Below, piece by piece: positions 1 through 10,239 of a stretch of 64,000 nucleotides of DNA (positions are counted from its first letter, which is position 1; every line of letters starts with the position of its first letter). The notes beneath the pieces are model-generated. The model was not told the DNA's origin. It searched no databases and saw only the letters and a program-made list of their open reading frames with translations. The stretch is from contig NC_069100.1 of the NCBI RefSeq assembly GCF_947172395.1, positions 2,795,001-2,859,000 on the forward strand, written 5' to 3'. Origin of the DNA: Bicyclus anynana. Its lineage: Eukaryota > Arthropoda > Insecta > Lepidoptera > Nymphalidae. A program made the position numbers and the translations under genes.

Positions 1-50
1 NNNNNNNNNNNNNNNNNNNNNNNNNNNNNNNNNNNNNNNNNNNNNNNNNN
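1..50. other. assembly gap
   Basis: Run of N at the left edge; the repeat content to its left is unknown. Confidence 0.99.
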
Positions 51-152
51 CTATTAGTGATAAGGCCGTCTATTGCACTGCATTTTATCTTTAGTTTTAA
101 GATTTTGTGTTCTACATATAGTATATGTTTAGTTGCAATAAAAATATTTAAA

Positions 153-412
153 TCATCATCATCATCATCATCATCATGTCAGCCGATGGACGTCCACTGC
201 AGGACATAGGCCTTTTGTAGGCACTTAAAAACATCACGATACTGAGCCATCTGCATCCAGCGAATACCTGCTTGATGTCGTCAGTCCACCTGGTGGGGGG
301 TTGACCAACACTGCGCTTTCTAGTGCGGGGTCGCCATTCTAGCACCTTGGGAACCCAACGGCCATCGGCTCTCTCATCTCCTCATTTCTGATTCGATCAC
401 GCAGAGATACTC
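153..412 (-). mobile_element. RTE-like LINE 3' end
   Basis: Minus-strand relic of the C-terminal end of an endonuclease/reverse-transcriptase polyprotein. The minus strand encodes pieces such as LEWRPRTRKRSVG, PPTRWTDDIK and LQW-type ends, then runs into an ATG microsatellite that reads (ATC)n on the plus strand at about 153-177. A very short 3' UTR ending in a trinucleotide repeat is typical of RTE-clade LINEs; the clade is inferred. Frame breaks make it non-functional. Confidence 0.8.
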
Positions 413-482
413 ACACAATCAATGGTACACTGAGATACATAATAAGGCCGCTGATGTCAACTGACGATACAGTCTATAGAGG

Positions 483-800
483 TGGAAGCGAGCATATTTA
501 TTTTAAAAAGGTACAAGTTTAACTAATTCTAAGACATTTGACGGTTTTTACGCGGCATCGTACCGGAACGCAAAATCGCTTGGCAATACGTCTTCCTTTA
601 TAGGGTGCAGTGATGTGCTCAAGGTTGTAACTAGAGTATTCACTATACATATAAATTGTATAAAGTGGAATAATCCTTTTACATCACAGATATGTAATAT
701 ATTTTCAGAGTATGAAGGCACGCCACTGAGTAAGGTGGGTAAGTAGCCACGACCGATGCTTTTAAGTCCAGACCTAAGCCGATTTAGAAAATTATGCCTC
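483..800 (-). mobile_element. SINE-A, degraded and interrupted
   Basis: Antisense SINE-A middle (GCATCGTACCGGAACGC near 550) resumes at about 727-800 (TAGCCACGACCGATGC, CCAGACCT). About 115 bp of unrelated AT-rich DNA lies between the parts. It sits head to head with the plus-strand copy that follows. Confidence 0.55.
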
Positions 801-804
801 TTGA

Positions 805-1088
805 CGGCCTCCGTTGCGCAGTGGTATGCGTGGTGGATTTACAAGATGGGATCCTGGGTTCGATCGCCGGCTGAGCCGATTGAGGTTTTCTTGATTAGTC
901 CAGGTCTGACTGGTGGAAAGTTTTGGCTATGGCAAATTACCACCCTACCGACAAAGACGTACCGCCAAGCGATTTGGCGTTTCAGTACGATGTCGTGTAG
1001 AAACCGAAAGGGGTGGGGATTTTCATCTTAGATTGCATCTTCAGGTGAGATTGTAGTCAAGGGCTAACTTGTACAGAATAAAAAAAAT
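805..1088 (+). mobile_element. SINE-A, nearly full length
   Basis: tRNA-derived SINE. The head has RNA polymerase III box A-like (TGCGCAGTGGTATGCG) and box B-like (GGTTCGATC) motifs. The body contains CCACCCTACCGACAAAGACG and GATGTCGTGTAGAAACCG. It ends in CTAACTTGTACAGAATAAAAAAA. This copy lacks the stretch containing ACAAGTTAGCCCGC. At least 20 copies or fragments lie in the window. Confidence 0.88.
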
Positions 1089-1089
1089 G

Positions 1090-1161
1090 CTGACCCGAAC
1101 TGGCATTCGAACCCAGAACCTCTGTTAAGAACATCACTACCAACTGCGCCAGAGTGGTCGT
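1090..1161 (-). mobile_element. SINE-C tRNA-like head
   Basis: The minus strand reads CTCTGGCGCAGTTGGTAGTG then GGGTTCGAATGCCAG, i.e. A and B boxes about 35 bp apart, followed by a T-run. Without an acceptor stem or a clean cloverleaf it looks like a SINE head rather than a tRNA gene. Relatives lie at 27458 and 49853. Confidence 0.6.
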
Positions 1162-1698
1162 TGTAATTTGACGGTTATATAACACACCGATAATGATTCG
1201 TGTTAAGAGCTATAGCTTGCTGACACGAACGAACTGCATATGCGGGCGACGGGGAAGGACTGTGAAGTCGTCCACGCGGTGCAGAGGTAAGGACTGCGCG
1301 GGTATGAAGTCGGGCGCTCGGGGGCTCGGGGGGAGTGTTATGAACGATCTTGCCAAGCTATGCACTTAAAAGTAACCATGTAGGTACCAGTGTGCTACAG
1401 GCTTTACTCTTTAAATTGCTCGGCTGGCGGAATCGACAGAAAATACCTCTTTCATTGTTATCGGCTTTCCTGTCTATGCCGGAATATTTTACGATCGGTC
1501 ACGTAAACGCCGGGGCGGCCATGTTTTTTATTCCACCGACTGTTTTATCGACTTACTCGTTGGTTTATAAATCTTATGAATACCTATTTTTTGGAAGGCA
1601 ATGATAATGCAATGCCATTCTAATAAAATAATGCGAGAGTAATAAAGTATGGATGTTTTTCGAAAACGGTTCGACTAAACTAATTTATTGAATTGAGC
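1162..1698. other. no gene seen; GC-rich dispersed segment
   Basis: At 1228-1340 there is a G-rich stretch with AAGGACTGCGCGGGTATGAA. A reverse-complement relative lies at 35340-35465. An 84-codon frame at 1350-1604 matches no family I recognise and has no splice or promoter support. Confidence 0.5.
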
Positions 1699-2115
1699 GT
1701 GCCTGGTGGGAGTTTTCATACTGTTACTATCGCGTTAACGTAAAAGCTAATTTATATGGAATTAAAACAGTTGTGCAGTGGTGCCGATAAACAAATTAAA
1801 AATGAGGGTATAAATCGGTAGTCATTTCACACCTAATAATAATTATAATTAACTTGTTCTTAAATTAATGAAAATAAACTTAAAACAATTAGATATAGTA
1901 ACTATGTTTTGAATGACATTTTATAAAATAAAATACATAATTTAAAATGAAAAAGTTATGAAATGACAAGCGTTTTCTACGATCATTTCTAATTTGTTTG
2001 TTAGTAAACAGTACTCCTCGACTATGGCTTAAGTATAGATGGCGCTGCTTCAATTCCTTAGAAATTCGCGTTTACGTTAACGCGATCGTCACAGTATCAA
2101 ACTGCCACAAGGCCC
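1699..2115. mobile_element. palindromic MITE, long variant
   Basis: The left arm starts GTGCCTGGTGGGAGTTTTCA and the right arm ends CAGTATCAAACTGCCACAAG. Internal landmarks are GGAATTAAAACAG and CTTCAATTCCTTAGAAATTC. The same element occurs as 177-bp versions at 13631 and 25893. Here about 240 bp of AT-rich DNA sits between the arms, so this is either the longer parent form or a copy with a secondary insertion. Confidence 0.75.
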
Positions 2116-3039
2116 TTTGTTTCTTCTTTATTTTTTTTCTATTTTAATGAAACACGCAAGCATGTTTTGCTCCAGATTTATAACATTTTACTAAATACAT
2201 GCGAATGGTCTTTCATCACGAAATCTTAAAAACCGCTTGACGTGCAAAGATGAAATTTGTCAGGGAGGTAGTAGAGGTAAGAACGGATTTTGTAAGAGGG
2301 CCGGATTAAAGAGGTCTAAGGGCGGACGAAGTCGGTCTGCTAGTAGGTACATGTATAAATTGAACCAAAAGGTGAGTTCGGTTTACATTGTATCTACCCT
2401 TTAATTAAAATGACTAGGCTGTTATTATCGTAATTCAAAGCTAATTCAAAGCTAATAAAGCTAATAACGGTTACATATGTATATCTACCACGGAATCACA
2501 GATTAATCAATAATATACAGATGGAGCGTACGGAACACGACGGTGTCGTAGACGCTCCAAATACGAAATTCTTTTTATACATTCTCGAGTCAGTACGACA
2601 CGAACCGTCGCATCAGTAATTATAAATACTATTCAATAAAAATGGCGTCTTATGTATTTAAATATTTTTAAAACTGTTCAGAAAAGGTAAAGAAATAAGA
2701 TGGAGTATTTTTTATTGGTTATTATTAATTATTATATTAATTTACGTAATTGTTGTTGGTGTTCAATTTTGAAATACAAATTATGAAAAAGTTTGTTTAT
2801 GCGGTTGTCAAGGAAACGCGTGACGTTTATTTTTTTTAATGGATATCACCGGCTTCAGTACGTTGCTTGTAAATACTCACTCTGGTTACTCTGTGCACGG
2901 AATAATGAAAACTTTGAAAAAATGGGTTCAATTTTCTTTAATATAAATCGTTAAATTTATATTAAACGATTTATATTTTTGAATTATATTTTTGTATAAA
3001 TGATGATGATGATTAATTAGAAAGTATAAATAGATGGGG
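2116..3039. other. no gene seen; small hairpin
   Basis: AT-rich DNA without recognisable coding. At 2523-2558 GGAGCGT pairs with ACGCTCC around an inner ACGAC/GTCGT stem, a compact imperfect palindrome of unknown meaning. Confidence 0.5.
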
Positions 3040-3093
3040 GTGAAATAGGGGTTAAAAGTTTACATCAATTTTCACTCGGACAAAGTCGCGGGC
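3040..3093 (+). mobile_element. Helitron-1 3' end split by a SINE
   Basis: TTTACATCAATTTTCAC then GGACAAAGTCGCGGGCG is the Helitron 3' hairpin region. It stops where SINE-A (3095-3383) begins. The remaining GCGTCCGCTA is found just past the SINE at about 3386-3395, so the SINE is younger. Confidence 0.65.
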
Positions 3094-3094
3094 G

Positions 3095-3383
3095 TTTTTT
3101 TTTAATTCTTTACAAGTTAGCCCTTGACTACCATCTCCTCTGATGGTAAGTGATGATGTAACCTAAGATGGAAGCGGAAACTTTTGGTTTCTACACGGCA
3201 TCGTGCCGGAACACTAAATCGCTTGGCGGTACATCTTTGCCGCTAGGGTAAGTGTAACTAGCCACGGCCTCCCATCAGCCAGACCAATTAAGAAAACCTC
3301 AATCAGTGCAGTCGGTGATCGAACCCAAAACCTCCGTCTTGTAAATCCACCGCGCATACCACTGCGCCACGAAGGCCGTCAAA
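3095..3383 (-). mobile_element. SINE-A inserted in Helitron
   Basis: Starts with the T-run and CTTTACAAGTTAGCCCTTGA and ends at CCACTGCGCCACGAAGGCCG. Box B complement GATCGAACCC is intact. An internal deletion removes the GTTAGGAGGAGGATG portion. Confidence 0.85.
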
Positions 3384-3684
3384 AAGCGTCCGCTAATAAA
3401 GCCTGTAGAAGGATATGGCTTTAATAAAACCGTTCATAATTAAAAGGTCACATGTCACCCCCGTAATATAATATAAGGCCTATTTCACACAGTTAATATC
3501 AATTTATTCATCGTCTGTGCGTATATTTTCATTGGGCTACTAATTTACTCCGCCAGGGGGAGGCTTTGTTACGGTCGGCCACGAATTTCTTGATCATTAT
3601 TACGTAAAACGATACAGCAGGCGATGACTTATTGTTAAGAAACATGAAATAACTGAGAAACATTGAAAATATGGGAAACTAACC

Positions 3685-3931
3685 AACGCCCGCGACTTCG
3701 TCCGCGTGGAATTTAGTTATTCACAAATCCCTCAGGAACCATGGTTTTTTCCGGGATAAAAAGCCTATGTGTTAATCCAGGTTATAATATATCTTAATAC
3801 CAAATTTCAGCTCAAAATCATCAATCATCGAAAATAATTGTTTTTTTTTGGGTAAAAAGTAGCCTATGTTTTAATCCAGAATAAAATCCAAACAAACTTT
3901 CGCGTTTATAATATTATATATTAGGATAGGA
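3685..3931 (-). mobile_element. Helitron-1
   Basis: Minus-oriented: CCCGCGACTTCGTCCGCG is the 3' hairpin side and TTCGCGTTTATAATATTA the 5' side. The outermost 5' end is TCCTATCCTAATATATAA on the minus strand. The CTAG end is lost. Its last 20 bp are the left limit of the duplicated block starting at 3912. Confidence 0.7.
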
Positions 3932-4134
3932 TGTAATACCTACTTGCTTTACCAGAATACGTACATTATGTAATAATGTCGCCTACTGCGTTTATACGCT
4001 TAGATCTTTAAAACCACGCAACGGATTTTGATGCGGTTTTCAACAATAGATAGAGTAGTTCGTAGGACATTATGGCTGTTAAGTTGTATAACTATTAAGT
4101 AAGCAACAGTAAAATAGTTATTCAATTTAACAGT

Positions 4135-4285
4135 CCTCAGAATGAGAAGGATTAGGCACAATAGTCCAATTCAGATTGGCAGACTTCACACACGCAGAAA
4201 ATTTAGAAAATTCTCAGGTTTCTCACCATGTTTTTCCTTCACAGTTTGAGACAAGTGATATATAATTTCTTAAGATATTTAAGGT
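4135..4285 (-). mobile_element. SINE-B fragment
   Basis: Antisense SINE-B 3' half: CCTCAGAATGAGAAGG, GGCAGACTTCACACACGCAG, then TTCCTTCACAGTTTGAGACA. Counterpart in copy 2 at about 9027-9165. Confidence 0.75.
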
Positions 4286-4761
4286 GTATTTAATAGATGC
4301 AAAAATGCACAACATAGTTTAGGTAATCAGTACGCTCGTATTTATAGGAATGAATTTTCCATTTTGTATAATTTGTAGATATTGCCTACCCTAATTGAAA
4401 ACCTTTTGCACGCCACTGCCTGCAACCTTCCCACGCCACCTTAGAACAATATTTCCGCTTATCTAACAAAGAGCTTTTACTAAGAAACCTACTCACAGTA
4501 CCTGAAACTCGAGCGGTAGTTACAGAGCAAGAGATATGAAGTAATAAATTACCAATGCTAATTGATGTGAATAAATTACATAAATCAATACGCACTAATT
4601 AATACGGACTGGGCTGTATAAATATTATTTCCAAATTAAACTTCATGATGTTTAAAGGTAAGCGCGTGTAAATTGAATAATATTCATGATTCATGAACAT
4701 TACAAATTAATTGAATTTAAACTGTTATTATTATTCGTATTTTAGTTTAGGACCAATAATT

Positions 4762-5162
4762 ATCACACTTATATTATAAAGTTGAAAGTTTGTGTGTGTG
4801 TATGTTTGTTCCTCCTTTACGCTGCGGCTTCTAAAGCGATTTGGCTGAACTTTGGATTCGCGTGGAGTTCAGTGTTTCACAAATCCCGCGGGAATCATGG
4901 ATTTTTCCGAGATGAAAATTTGCCATCTATTTTTATAACAAATTTCAGAAAAATCGCGCAAAATTTACAAAGTTTCATACAAACTTTCATCCCCTATTTT
5001 AACCCCATTGATCAAAATCCTTTCTTATAGGATGCCTACGTCACATCCACCTGCATGCCAAATTTCACTACGATCCGTCCAGTGGTTTGGGCTGTGTGTT
5101 GATAGATCACTATGTCAGTCAGTTAGTCAGTCAGTCACCTTTGAAGTTTTATATATTTAGAT
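4762..5162 (+). mobile_element. Helitron-like 5' end joined to another repeat
   Basis: Begins TCACACTTATATTATAAAGT with a GTGTGTG run, then AAGCGATTTGGCTGAACTTT and CAAATCCCGCGGGAATCATG, all Helitron-1-like. The right part (CCTACGTCACATCCACCTGC, then repeated GTCAGTCA) lacks a CTAG end and looks like a different repeat. Duplicated at 9654-10062. Confidence 0.55.
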
Positions 5163-5345
5163 TAGCAGACGCCTTGACTGTGACTTAAAAACATAGTATG
5201 TTTGTAGTTAGTTTGATGAAATCCCTGTATTTCCACGGAAACTACTCAGGTAGATTGCTATTAATAAAATTAAAATTTTTTAAAATGGACGCGGAAAACG
5301 CAAATATTATCGATCGATCGATATCAACCCATATTCGGCTCAATT

Positions 5346-5669
5346 TTTTTTTTTATTCTTTACAAGTTAGCCCTTTACTACAATCTCACCTGATGGTAAG
5401 TGATGATGCACTCTAAGATGGAAGCGGGCTAACTTGTTAGGAGGAGGATGAAAATCCACACCCCTTTCAGTTTCTACACGGCATCGTACCGGAACGCTAA
5501 ATCGCTTGGCGGTACGTCTTTGCCGGTAGGGTGGTAACTAGCCACGGCCGAAGCCTCCCACCAGCCAGACCTGGACAAATTAAGAAAATCTCAATCTGCC
5601 TAGCCGGGGATCGAACCCAGGACCTCCGTCTTGTATATCCACCGCGCATACCACTGCGCCACGGAGGCG
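5346..5669 (-). mobile_element. SINE-A, full length
   Basis: Complete antisense copy from the T-run and TTCTTTACAAGTTAGCCC to ACTGCGCCACGGAGGC. The box complements GGGATCGAACCC and CATACCACTGCGCCA are intact. Duplicated at 10240-10562. Confidence 0.9.
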
Positions 5670-5679
5670 TCACTGCAGA

Positions 5680-5890
5680 GATCGAGTCTACTCTCAGAAT
5701 GAAACAGCTTAGGCCAATATTATAGTCCACCCAGGCCCAATGCGGATTGGCAGACTTCACACACGCAGTGAATTAAGATAATTCTCTCGTATGCAGGTTT
5801 CACGATGTTTTCCTTCACCGTTTGAGACACGTGATATTTAATTTCTTAAAATGCACACAACTGAAAAGTTGGTAGGTGCATACCCCGAAC
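5680..5890 (-). mobile_element. SINE-B, head missing
   Basis: Antisense: GAGTCTACTCTCAGAATGA, GCGGATTGGCAGACTTCACA, ACACAACTGAAAAGTTGG, ending near GTGCATACCCCGAACGCCCC. The tRNA-like head is absent. Confidence 0.75.
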
Positions 5891-6150
5891 GCCCCAAACC
5901 TATATATTTCGCATATAATTAAAGCAATGAAAATGAAATCCATTGTACATTTAAAGCTGCAACCTGTCTCTATATTAAAACAAACCGTGAAATGTCCGCG
6001 GCCTCTGACGGATTAATATTCATGTTTTAACTGCAAACTTTATTAATGTTGAATATGGAAATACCCTCATATTTAATCGTGGTTCGACCTATATTGTACG
6101 TTTAAATGAAGGTCATTCAAGCTCGCAGAGCTTTTAAATAATATTAATAA

Positions 6151-6330
6151 CTAGCGGACGCCTGCGACTTCGTGTGGAATTCAGTTTTTCACAAATCCCG
6201 TAGGAAATATGGATTTTTCCGGGATGAAAAGTAGCCTATGTGTTAATCCAGAGTAAAATCTATTTCTATTGCAGATTTCAGCCAAATAGCGTAGGTAGCC
6301 GCAACGAAAAGGAGAAACAGACAAACTTAG
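6151..6330 (-). mobile_element. Helitron-1
   Basis: Left end A|CTAGCGGACGCC. Contains CACAAATCCCGTAGGAAATA and TGTGTTAATCCAGAGTAAAA. The 5' side is deleted and abuts the Helitron-2 that follows. The duplicate at 11044-11262 keeps its 5' end. Confidence 0.72.
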
Positions 6331-6520
6331 TATGACTATCCGACGCCCCGCGGTTTCGCCCGTGTAGTTTCCGTATCCGTTAGAATATGGGGATATAATA
6401 CAAAGACACTCGCAAATAACGTGGCTTTCTAGAGGTAAAAGAATTTTCATAATCGGTTCAGGAGATCCAGAGATTAGTCCCTACAACACCACAAACTTGT
6501 AGTACCTCTTTATAATATTT
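6331..6520 (-). mobile_element. Helitron-2
   Basis: Minus-oriented: GACGCCCCGCGGTTTCGCCC at the 3' hairpin side; ACACTCGCAAATAACGTGGC in the body; CTCTTTATAATATTTGTATA at the 5' side. Duplicated at 11266-11430. Confidence 0.7.
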
Positions 6521-6547
6521 GTATATATTTATGTATTTTATACAGGT

Positions 6548-6605
6548 ACCTATGCTTCGTTGGTTGGTAGCGAATCACGATCCTGGGTGCGAATCCTGGG
6601 CTTTT
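6548..6605 (+). mobile_element. tRNA-like SINE head
   Basis: CTTCGTTGGTTGGTAGC then ATCACGATCCTGGGTGCGAA resembles A and B boxes. Same family at 11435 and about 26630. Too degraded to be a tRNA gene. Confidence 0.4.
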
Positions 6606-6672
6606 TTCATTATTTACAAGTTAGCCCTTGACTACAATCTCACCTGGTGGTAAATGATGATGTAATCTAAAA
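6606..6672 (-). mobile_element. SINE-A 3' end, truncated
   Basis: TTATTTACAAGTTAGCCCTT through GATGATGTAATCTAAAATGG, then an abrupt switch to unrelated sequence. This point is the right end of duplicated copy 1. Confidence 0.7.
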
Positions 6673-7240
6673 TGGATGGACTTATACAGCCGCAGCTCTT
6701 GAAGAGGTCAATACAGTACTGCCGCGCGCAAACTTTAATCTGACGTGTCGTGATTGCGTCGTTTCTCAGCCCCCCCTCCCCCAACCCACATAAGTTTAAA
6801 CGTTGCCATGCAAAATATATGATTCTGATCTCATACGTCACGACACGACACGTCAGATAAATATAAATCCACCATTAAGACATTAGCGCCGCGTCTGCGG
6901 GACTTGTTTCGTGGTGCGGAGTATAGGTATAATATACAGGATGATTCGGACTTTAGTAACGATATTTTTTTTCGTGGTTCAGTATTATTAATAGAACATA
7001 AATCTACAAACAGTTCGATACATTTTATGTAATTTATTTTTTTCAATTTATGTCTCAGAAATAACAAAATAATGGACACACTACCAAACAAACTGCGCAA
7101 CTGCTGGCGGCACTTTGTAAGACGCCGACAAAGAAATACCGGCCGTAGGCATATCGCTTCGGCTTCGACTGACGGGGGTGGCAGAGGTGAGGGGATCGAA
7201 ATATCCCTGAGGACGCCTACCTAATTGCCGATGGGCGACC
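6673..7240. other. no gene seen; possible DNA-transposon end
   Basis: At about 6930 TATACAGGATGATTCGGAC resembles the ACAGGGTG-type terminus of some insect DNA transposons, and the neighbouring transposase-like frame (7242-7470) may belong to it. Not otherwise interpretable. Confidence 0.35.
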
Positions 7241-7241
7241 A

Positions 7242-7470
7242 GTGACAGACAATCTGCCGTCGCGTGCGCATTTAAGTTACCTAATTAATAAATCGCATGT
7301 GCATGTCACTATGTCGGGATTTTCAAATCGCGACTATTACGAAATGGGGCGAGTGTATTTCCTCAGCAATGAACGCCTTCGTGCAGCTTGCACAATGTAC
7401 GAACGAGTAGGTGTTCCTAGGCTACGAGCCCAAGGAATCCTGAACCCCGCAGTGCCTAATGTGAGGAACA
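7242..7470 (+). pseudogene. transposase-like N-terminal HTH fragment
   Basis: An open frame whose middle reads MSGFSNRDYYEMG and then ERLRAACTMYERVGVPRLRA. The pattern (F/Y)(T/S)N-x-(E/D)Y..M followed by an R..YxxR segment is reminiscent of the DUF4817-type helix-turn-helix seen at the start of some insect transposon proteins. That comparison is from memory and uncertain. The frame is cut at 7470 by Helitron-L, whose first bases supply the apparent C-terminus. No catalytic domain is present, and no upstream promoter or intron signal was recognised. Confidence 0.35.
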
Positions 7471-7497
7471 TCTATACTAATATTATAAAGAGGTAAA

Positions 7498-7537
7498 GTT
7501 TGTAAGTTTGTAAGTTTGTAAGTTTGTAAGTTTGTAA
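7498..7537 (+). repeat. 8-bp tandem repeat GTTTGTAA x5
   Basis: Five copies just inside the 5' end of Helitron-L. The related copy at 28451-29659 has two such units near its own 5' end. Confidence 0.9.
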
Positions 7538-8041
7538 CAATTTTTTGAAATGGGGTAATCTTCGGAACTACTGGACCGATTTTAAAAATTCTTTCACCAG
7601 TAGAATGCTACGTTATCGGGGAGTGCTATAGGCTATATTTTATATTTCTATCATATATAACTACTGAGATATCGCGGGTTTTCTCTTACAGGTCAGACCG
7701 AAAAACTTACTTATTCGCATGCGCTGCCTCAACCATTGCGCATAACTGAAATAAATGTATGGAGGCTTTTTGAACCTTTAAAAGTTCTACAAAAAAGTCC
7801 GCGACACTATATATCTATCTTTTATATTTTAGCAGATATAGTACCTTTAGTACTTTAATAAATTATTTAAATTTTAAACTAAGGTTTACGTCATTATTTA
7901 CACAACTAAACTTAAATCCTTATCAAAATAAATGATTTAATAATCATAAGGATAATAAGATTTGCCCTTTACAGTATGTTAATTAGTTATATAGTTTCGG
8001 AGATAATACAAAATTTCTGAAAGTCGCAGAAATGCCGCTAT

Positions 8042-8233
8042 ATGACGCCCCGCGGTTTCAATTACGTGGTTCCCGTTCCCGTATAAATATGAGGACCAAA
8101 CATAGCCTATGACACTCGCAAATAATGTAGCTTTCTATTGGTAAAAGAATTTTCCAAATCGGTCCAGTAGATCCAGAGATTACCCCCGACAACCACACAA
8201 ACTTTACCTCTTTATAGTATTAGCATAGAAGTC
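8042..8233 (-). mobile_element. Helitron-2-like block inside Helitron-L
   Basis: GACGCCCCGCGGTTTCAATT through CTCTTTATAGTATTAGCATA, reversed relative to its host. The second Helitron-L has the same block at the equivalent place (28903-29092), so it was present before the copies separated. Confidence 0.72.
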
Positions 8234-8286
8234 GCTTGGGAAATTATAGTCTTTTGGTCATTGCACCACGCACAAAAGGCTGGACC

Positions 8287-8757
8287 AATTTTGCTGAGGG
8301 TAGGGATAGGATAGAGGTAGGGAAGGGGTAGGATAGAGGTAGGGAAGGGATAATTTAGGGAAAGTGTAGGGTGGGGTAGGGTAGGGTACGGATAAGGTAG
8401 GGGTAGTGTAGGGTAGGGGCAAGGTAAAGGTAGGGGAAGGATATGGAACGTATAGGGTAGGGGAGGAGTAGGATAGGGGTAGGGTAGGGGTAGGGTACGG
8501 GTAGGGTAGGGTTAGGGTAGGGATAAGGTAGGGGTAGGGAAGGGTTAGGGTTAGCGGTAGGGTCGGAGTAAGGTGGGGGTAGGGTAGGGGTAGATTAGGG
8601 GTAGGGTAGGATAGGGTATGGATAGGTTACGGGTAGGGTTAGGGTAGGGTAAGGTGGGGGGAAGGAAGGGTAAGCATTAGCGGTAGGGTAGGAGTAAGGT
8701 AGGGGTAGGGTAGGGTAGGGTTGGGTAGGTTTACGAGCAGGGTAAGGTAGAGGTAGA
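8287..8757 (+). repeat. G-rich minisatellite
   Basis: Irregular arrangement of GGGTAGG, GGGGTAGG and GGATAGG units, with four or more GGG runs in many 25-base windows, so G-quadruplex formation is plausible. It is not the insect telomere repeat TTAGG. It lies directly upstream of the Helitron 3' hairpin. Confidence 0.9.
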
Positions 8758-9026
8758 GAAGTTTACATCAATTTTTACGCGGACGAAGTCGCGGGCGTCC
8801 GCTAGTATTATATATTAGGATAGGATGTAATACCTACTTGCTTTACCAGAATACGTACATTATGTAATAATGTCGCCTACTGCGTTTATACGCTTAGATC
8901 TTTAAAACTACGCAACGGATTTTGATGCGGTTTTCAACAATAGATAGAGTAGTTTGTAGGACATTATGGCTGTTAAGTTGTATAACTATTAAGTAAGCGA
9001 CAGTAAAATAGTTATTCAATTTAACA

Positions 9027-9165
9027 GCCCTCAGAATGAGAGGGATTAGGTCAATAGTACAATTCGGATTGGCAGACTTCACACACGCAGAGAATTAAGA
9101 AAATTCTCAGTAATGCAGGTTTCCTCACGATGTTTTTCCTTTACCTATGATATATAATTTCTTAA
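9027..9165 (-). mobile_element. SINE-B fragment (copy 2)
   Basis: Counterpart of 4135-4285. It keeps CTCAGTAATGCAGGTTTCC, lost in copy 1, but has lost the CACAGTTTGAGACAAG stretch. Confidence 0.75.
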
Positions 9166-9653
9166 GATATTTAAGGTGTATTTAATAGATGCAAAAATGC
9201 ACAACATAGTTTAGGTAATCAGTACGCTCGTATTTATAGGAAAGAATTTTCCATTTTGTATAATTTGTAGATATTGCCTACCCTAATTGAAAACCTTTTG
9301 CACGCCACTGCCTGCAACCTTCCCACGCCACCTTAGAACAATATTTCCGCTTATCTAACAAAGAGCTTTTACTAAGAAACCTACTCACAGTACCTGAAAC
9401 TCGAGCGGTAGTTACAGAGCAAGAGATATGAAGTAATAAATTACCAATGCTAATTGATGTGAATAAATTACATAAATCAATACGCACTAATTAATACGGA
9501 CTGGGCTGTATAAATATTATTTCCAAATTAAACTTCATGATGTTTAAAGCGCGTGTAAATTGAATAATATTCATGATTCATGAACATTACAAATTAATTG
9601 AATTTAAACTGTTATTATTATTCGTATTTTAGTTTAGGACCAATAATTATCAC

Positions 9654-10062
9654 ACTTATATTATAAAGTTGAAAGTTTGTGTGTGTGTGTGTTTGTTCCT
9701 CCTTTACGCTGCGGCTTCTGAAGCGATTTGGCTGAACTTTGGATTTGCGTGGAGTTCAGTGTTTCACAAATCCCGCGGGAATCATGGATTTTTCCGAGAT
9801 GAAAATTTGCTATCTATTTTCATAACAAATTTCAGAAAAATCGCGCAAAATTTACAAAGTTTCATACAAACTTTCATCCCCTATTTTAACCCCTTGGGGG
9901 TAGAATTGATCAAAATCCTTTCTTAGCGGATGCCTACGTCACATCTACCTGCATGCCAAATTTCACTACGATCCGTCCAGTGGATTGGGCTGTGTGTTGA
10001 TAGATCACTATGTCAATCAGTTAGTCAGTCAGTCACCTTTGAGTTTATATATTTAGATTAGC
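9654..10062 (+). mobile_element. Helitron-like 5' end joined to another repeat (copy 2)
   Basis: Counterpart of 4762-5162. It contains an extra CCTTGGGGGTAGAATTG near 9891, which is probably ancestral and deleted in copy 1. Confidence 0.55.
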
Positions 10063-10239
10063 AGACGCCTTGACTGTGACCGTAAAAAACATAGTATGTT
10101 TGTAGTTAGTTTGATGAAATCCCTGTATTTCCACGGAAACTACTCAGGTAGATTGCTATTAATAAAATAAACAACTTTTTAAATAGACGCGGAAAACGCA
10201 AATATTATCGATCGATCGATATCAACCCATATTCGGCTC

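Larger units (their letters stand above)
3912..6672 (+). repeat. direct duplication, copy 1
   Basis: About 2.7 kb that recurs at 8806-11560, offset by about 4.89 kb, with the same SINEs and Helitrons in the same order. Some stretches are identical, for example 4386-4595 and 9278-9487. The copies differ by scattered substitutions and small indels. Confidence 0.93.
7471..8805 (+). mobile_element. Helitron-L, complete non-autonomous copy
   Basis: Flanked by A (7470) and T (8806). Starts TCTATACTAATATTATAAAG and ends GGGCGTCCGCTAG. A 7-bp stem (GCGGACG 8779-8785 with CGTCCGC 8796-8802) ends right before TAG. These are the hallmarks of Helitron insertion: 5' TC, 3' CTRR, terminal hairpin and A^T target with no TSD. 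It encodes no Rep/helicase, so it would be mobilised in trans. Inside are a reversed Helitron-2 (8042-8233) and a G-rich minisatellite (8287-8757). A related copy lies at 28451-29659. Confidence 0.82.

Noticed and set aside
8287..8757. Telomeric or interstitial telomere repeat
   Set aside because: Units are GGGTAGG/GGGGTAGG and irregular; the insect telomere repeat is TTAGG.
4386..9487. Two identical 69-codon minus-strand frames (4386-4595 and 9278-9487) as paralogous genes
   Set aside because: They lie within the 2.7-kb duplicated block, which is repeat-rich non-coding DNA; identity reflects the duplication, not coding constraint.
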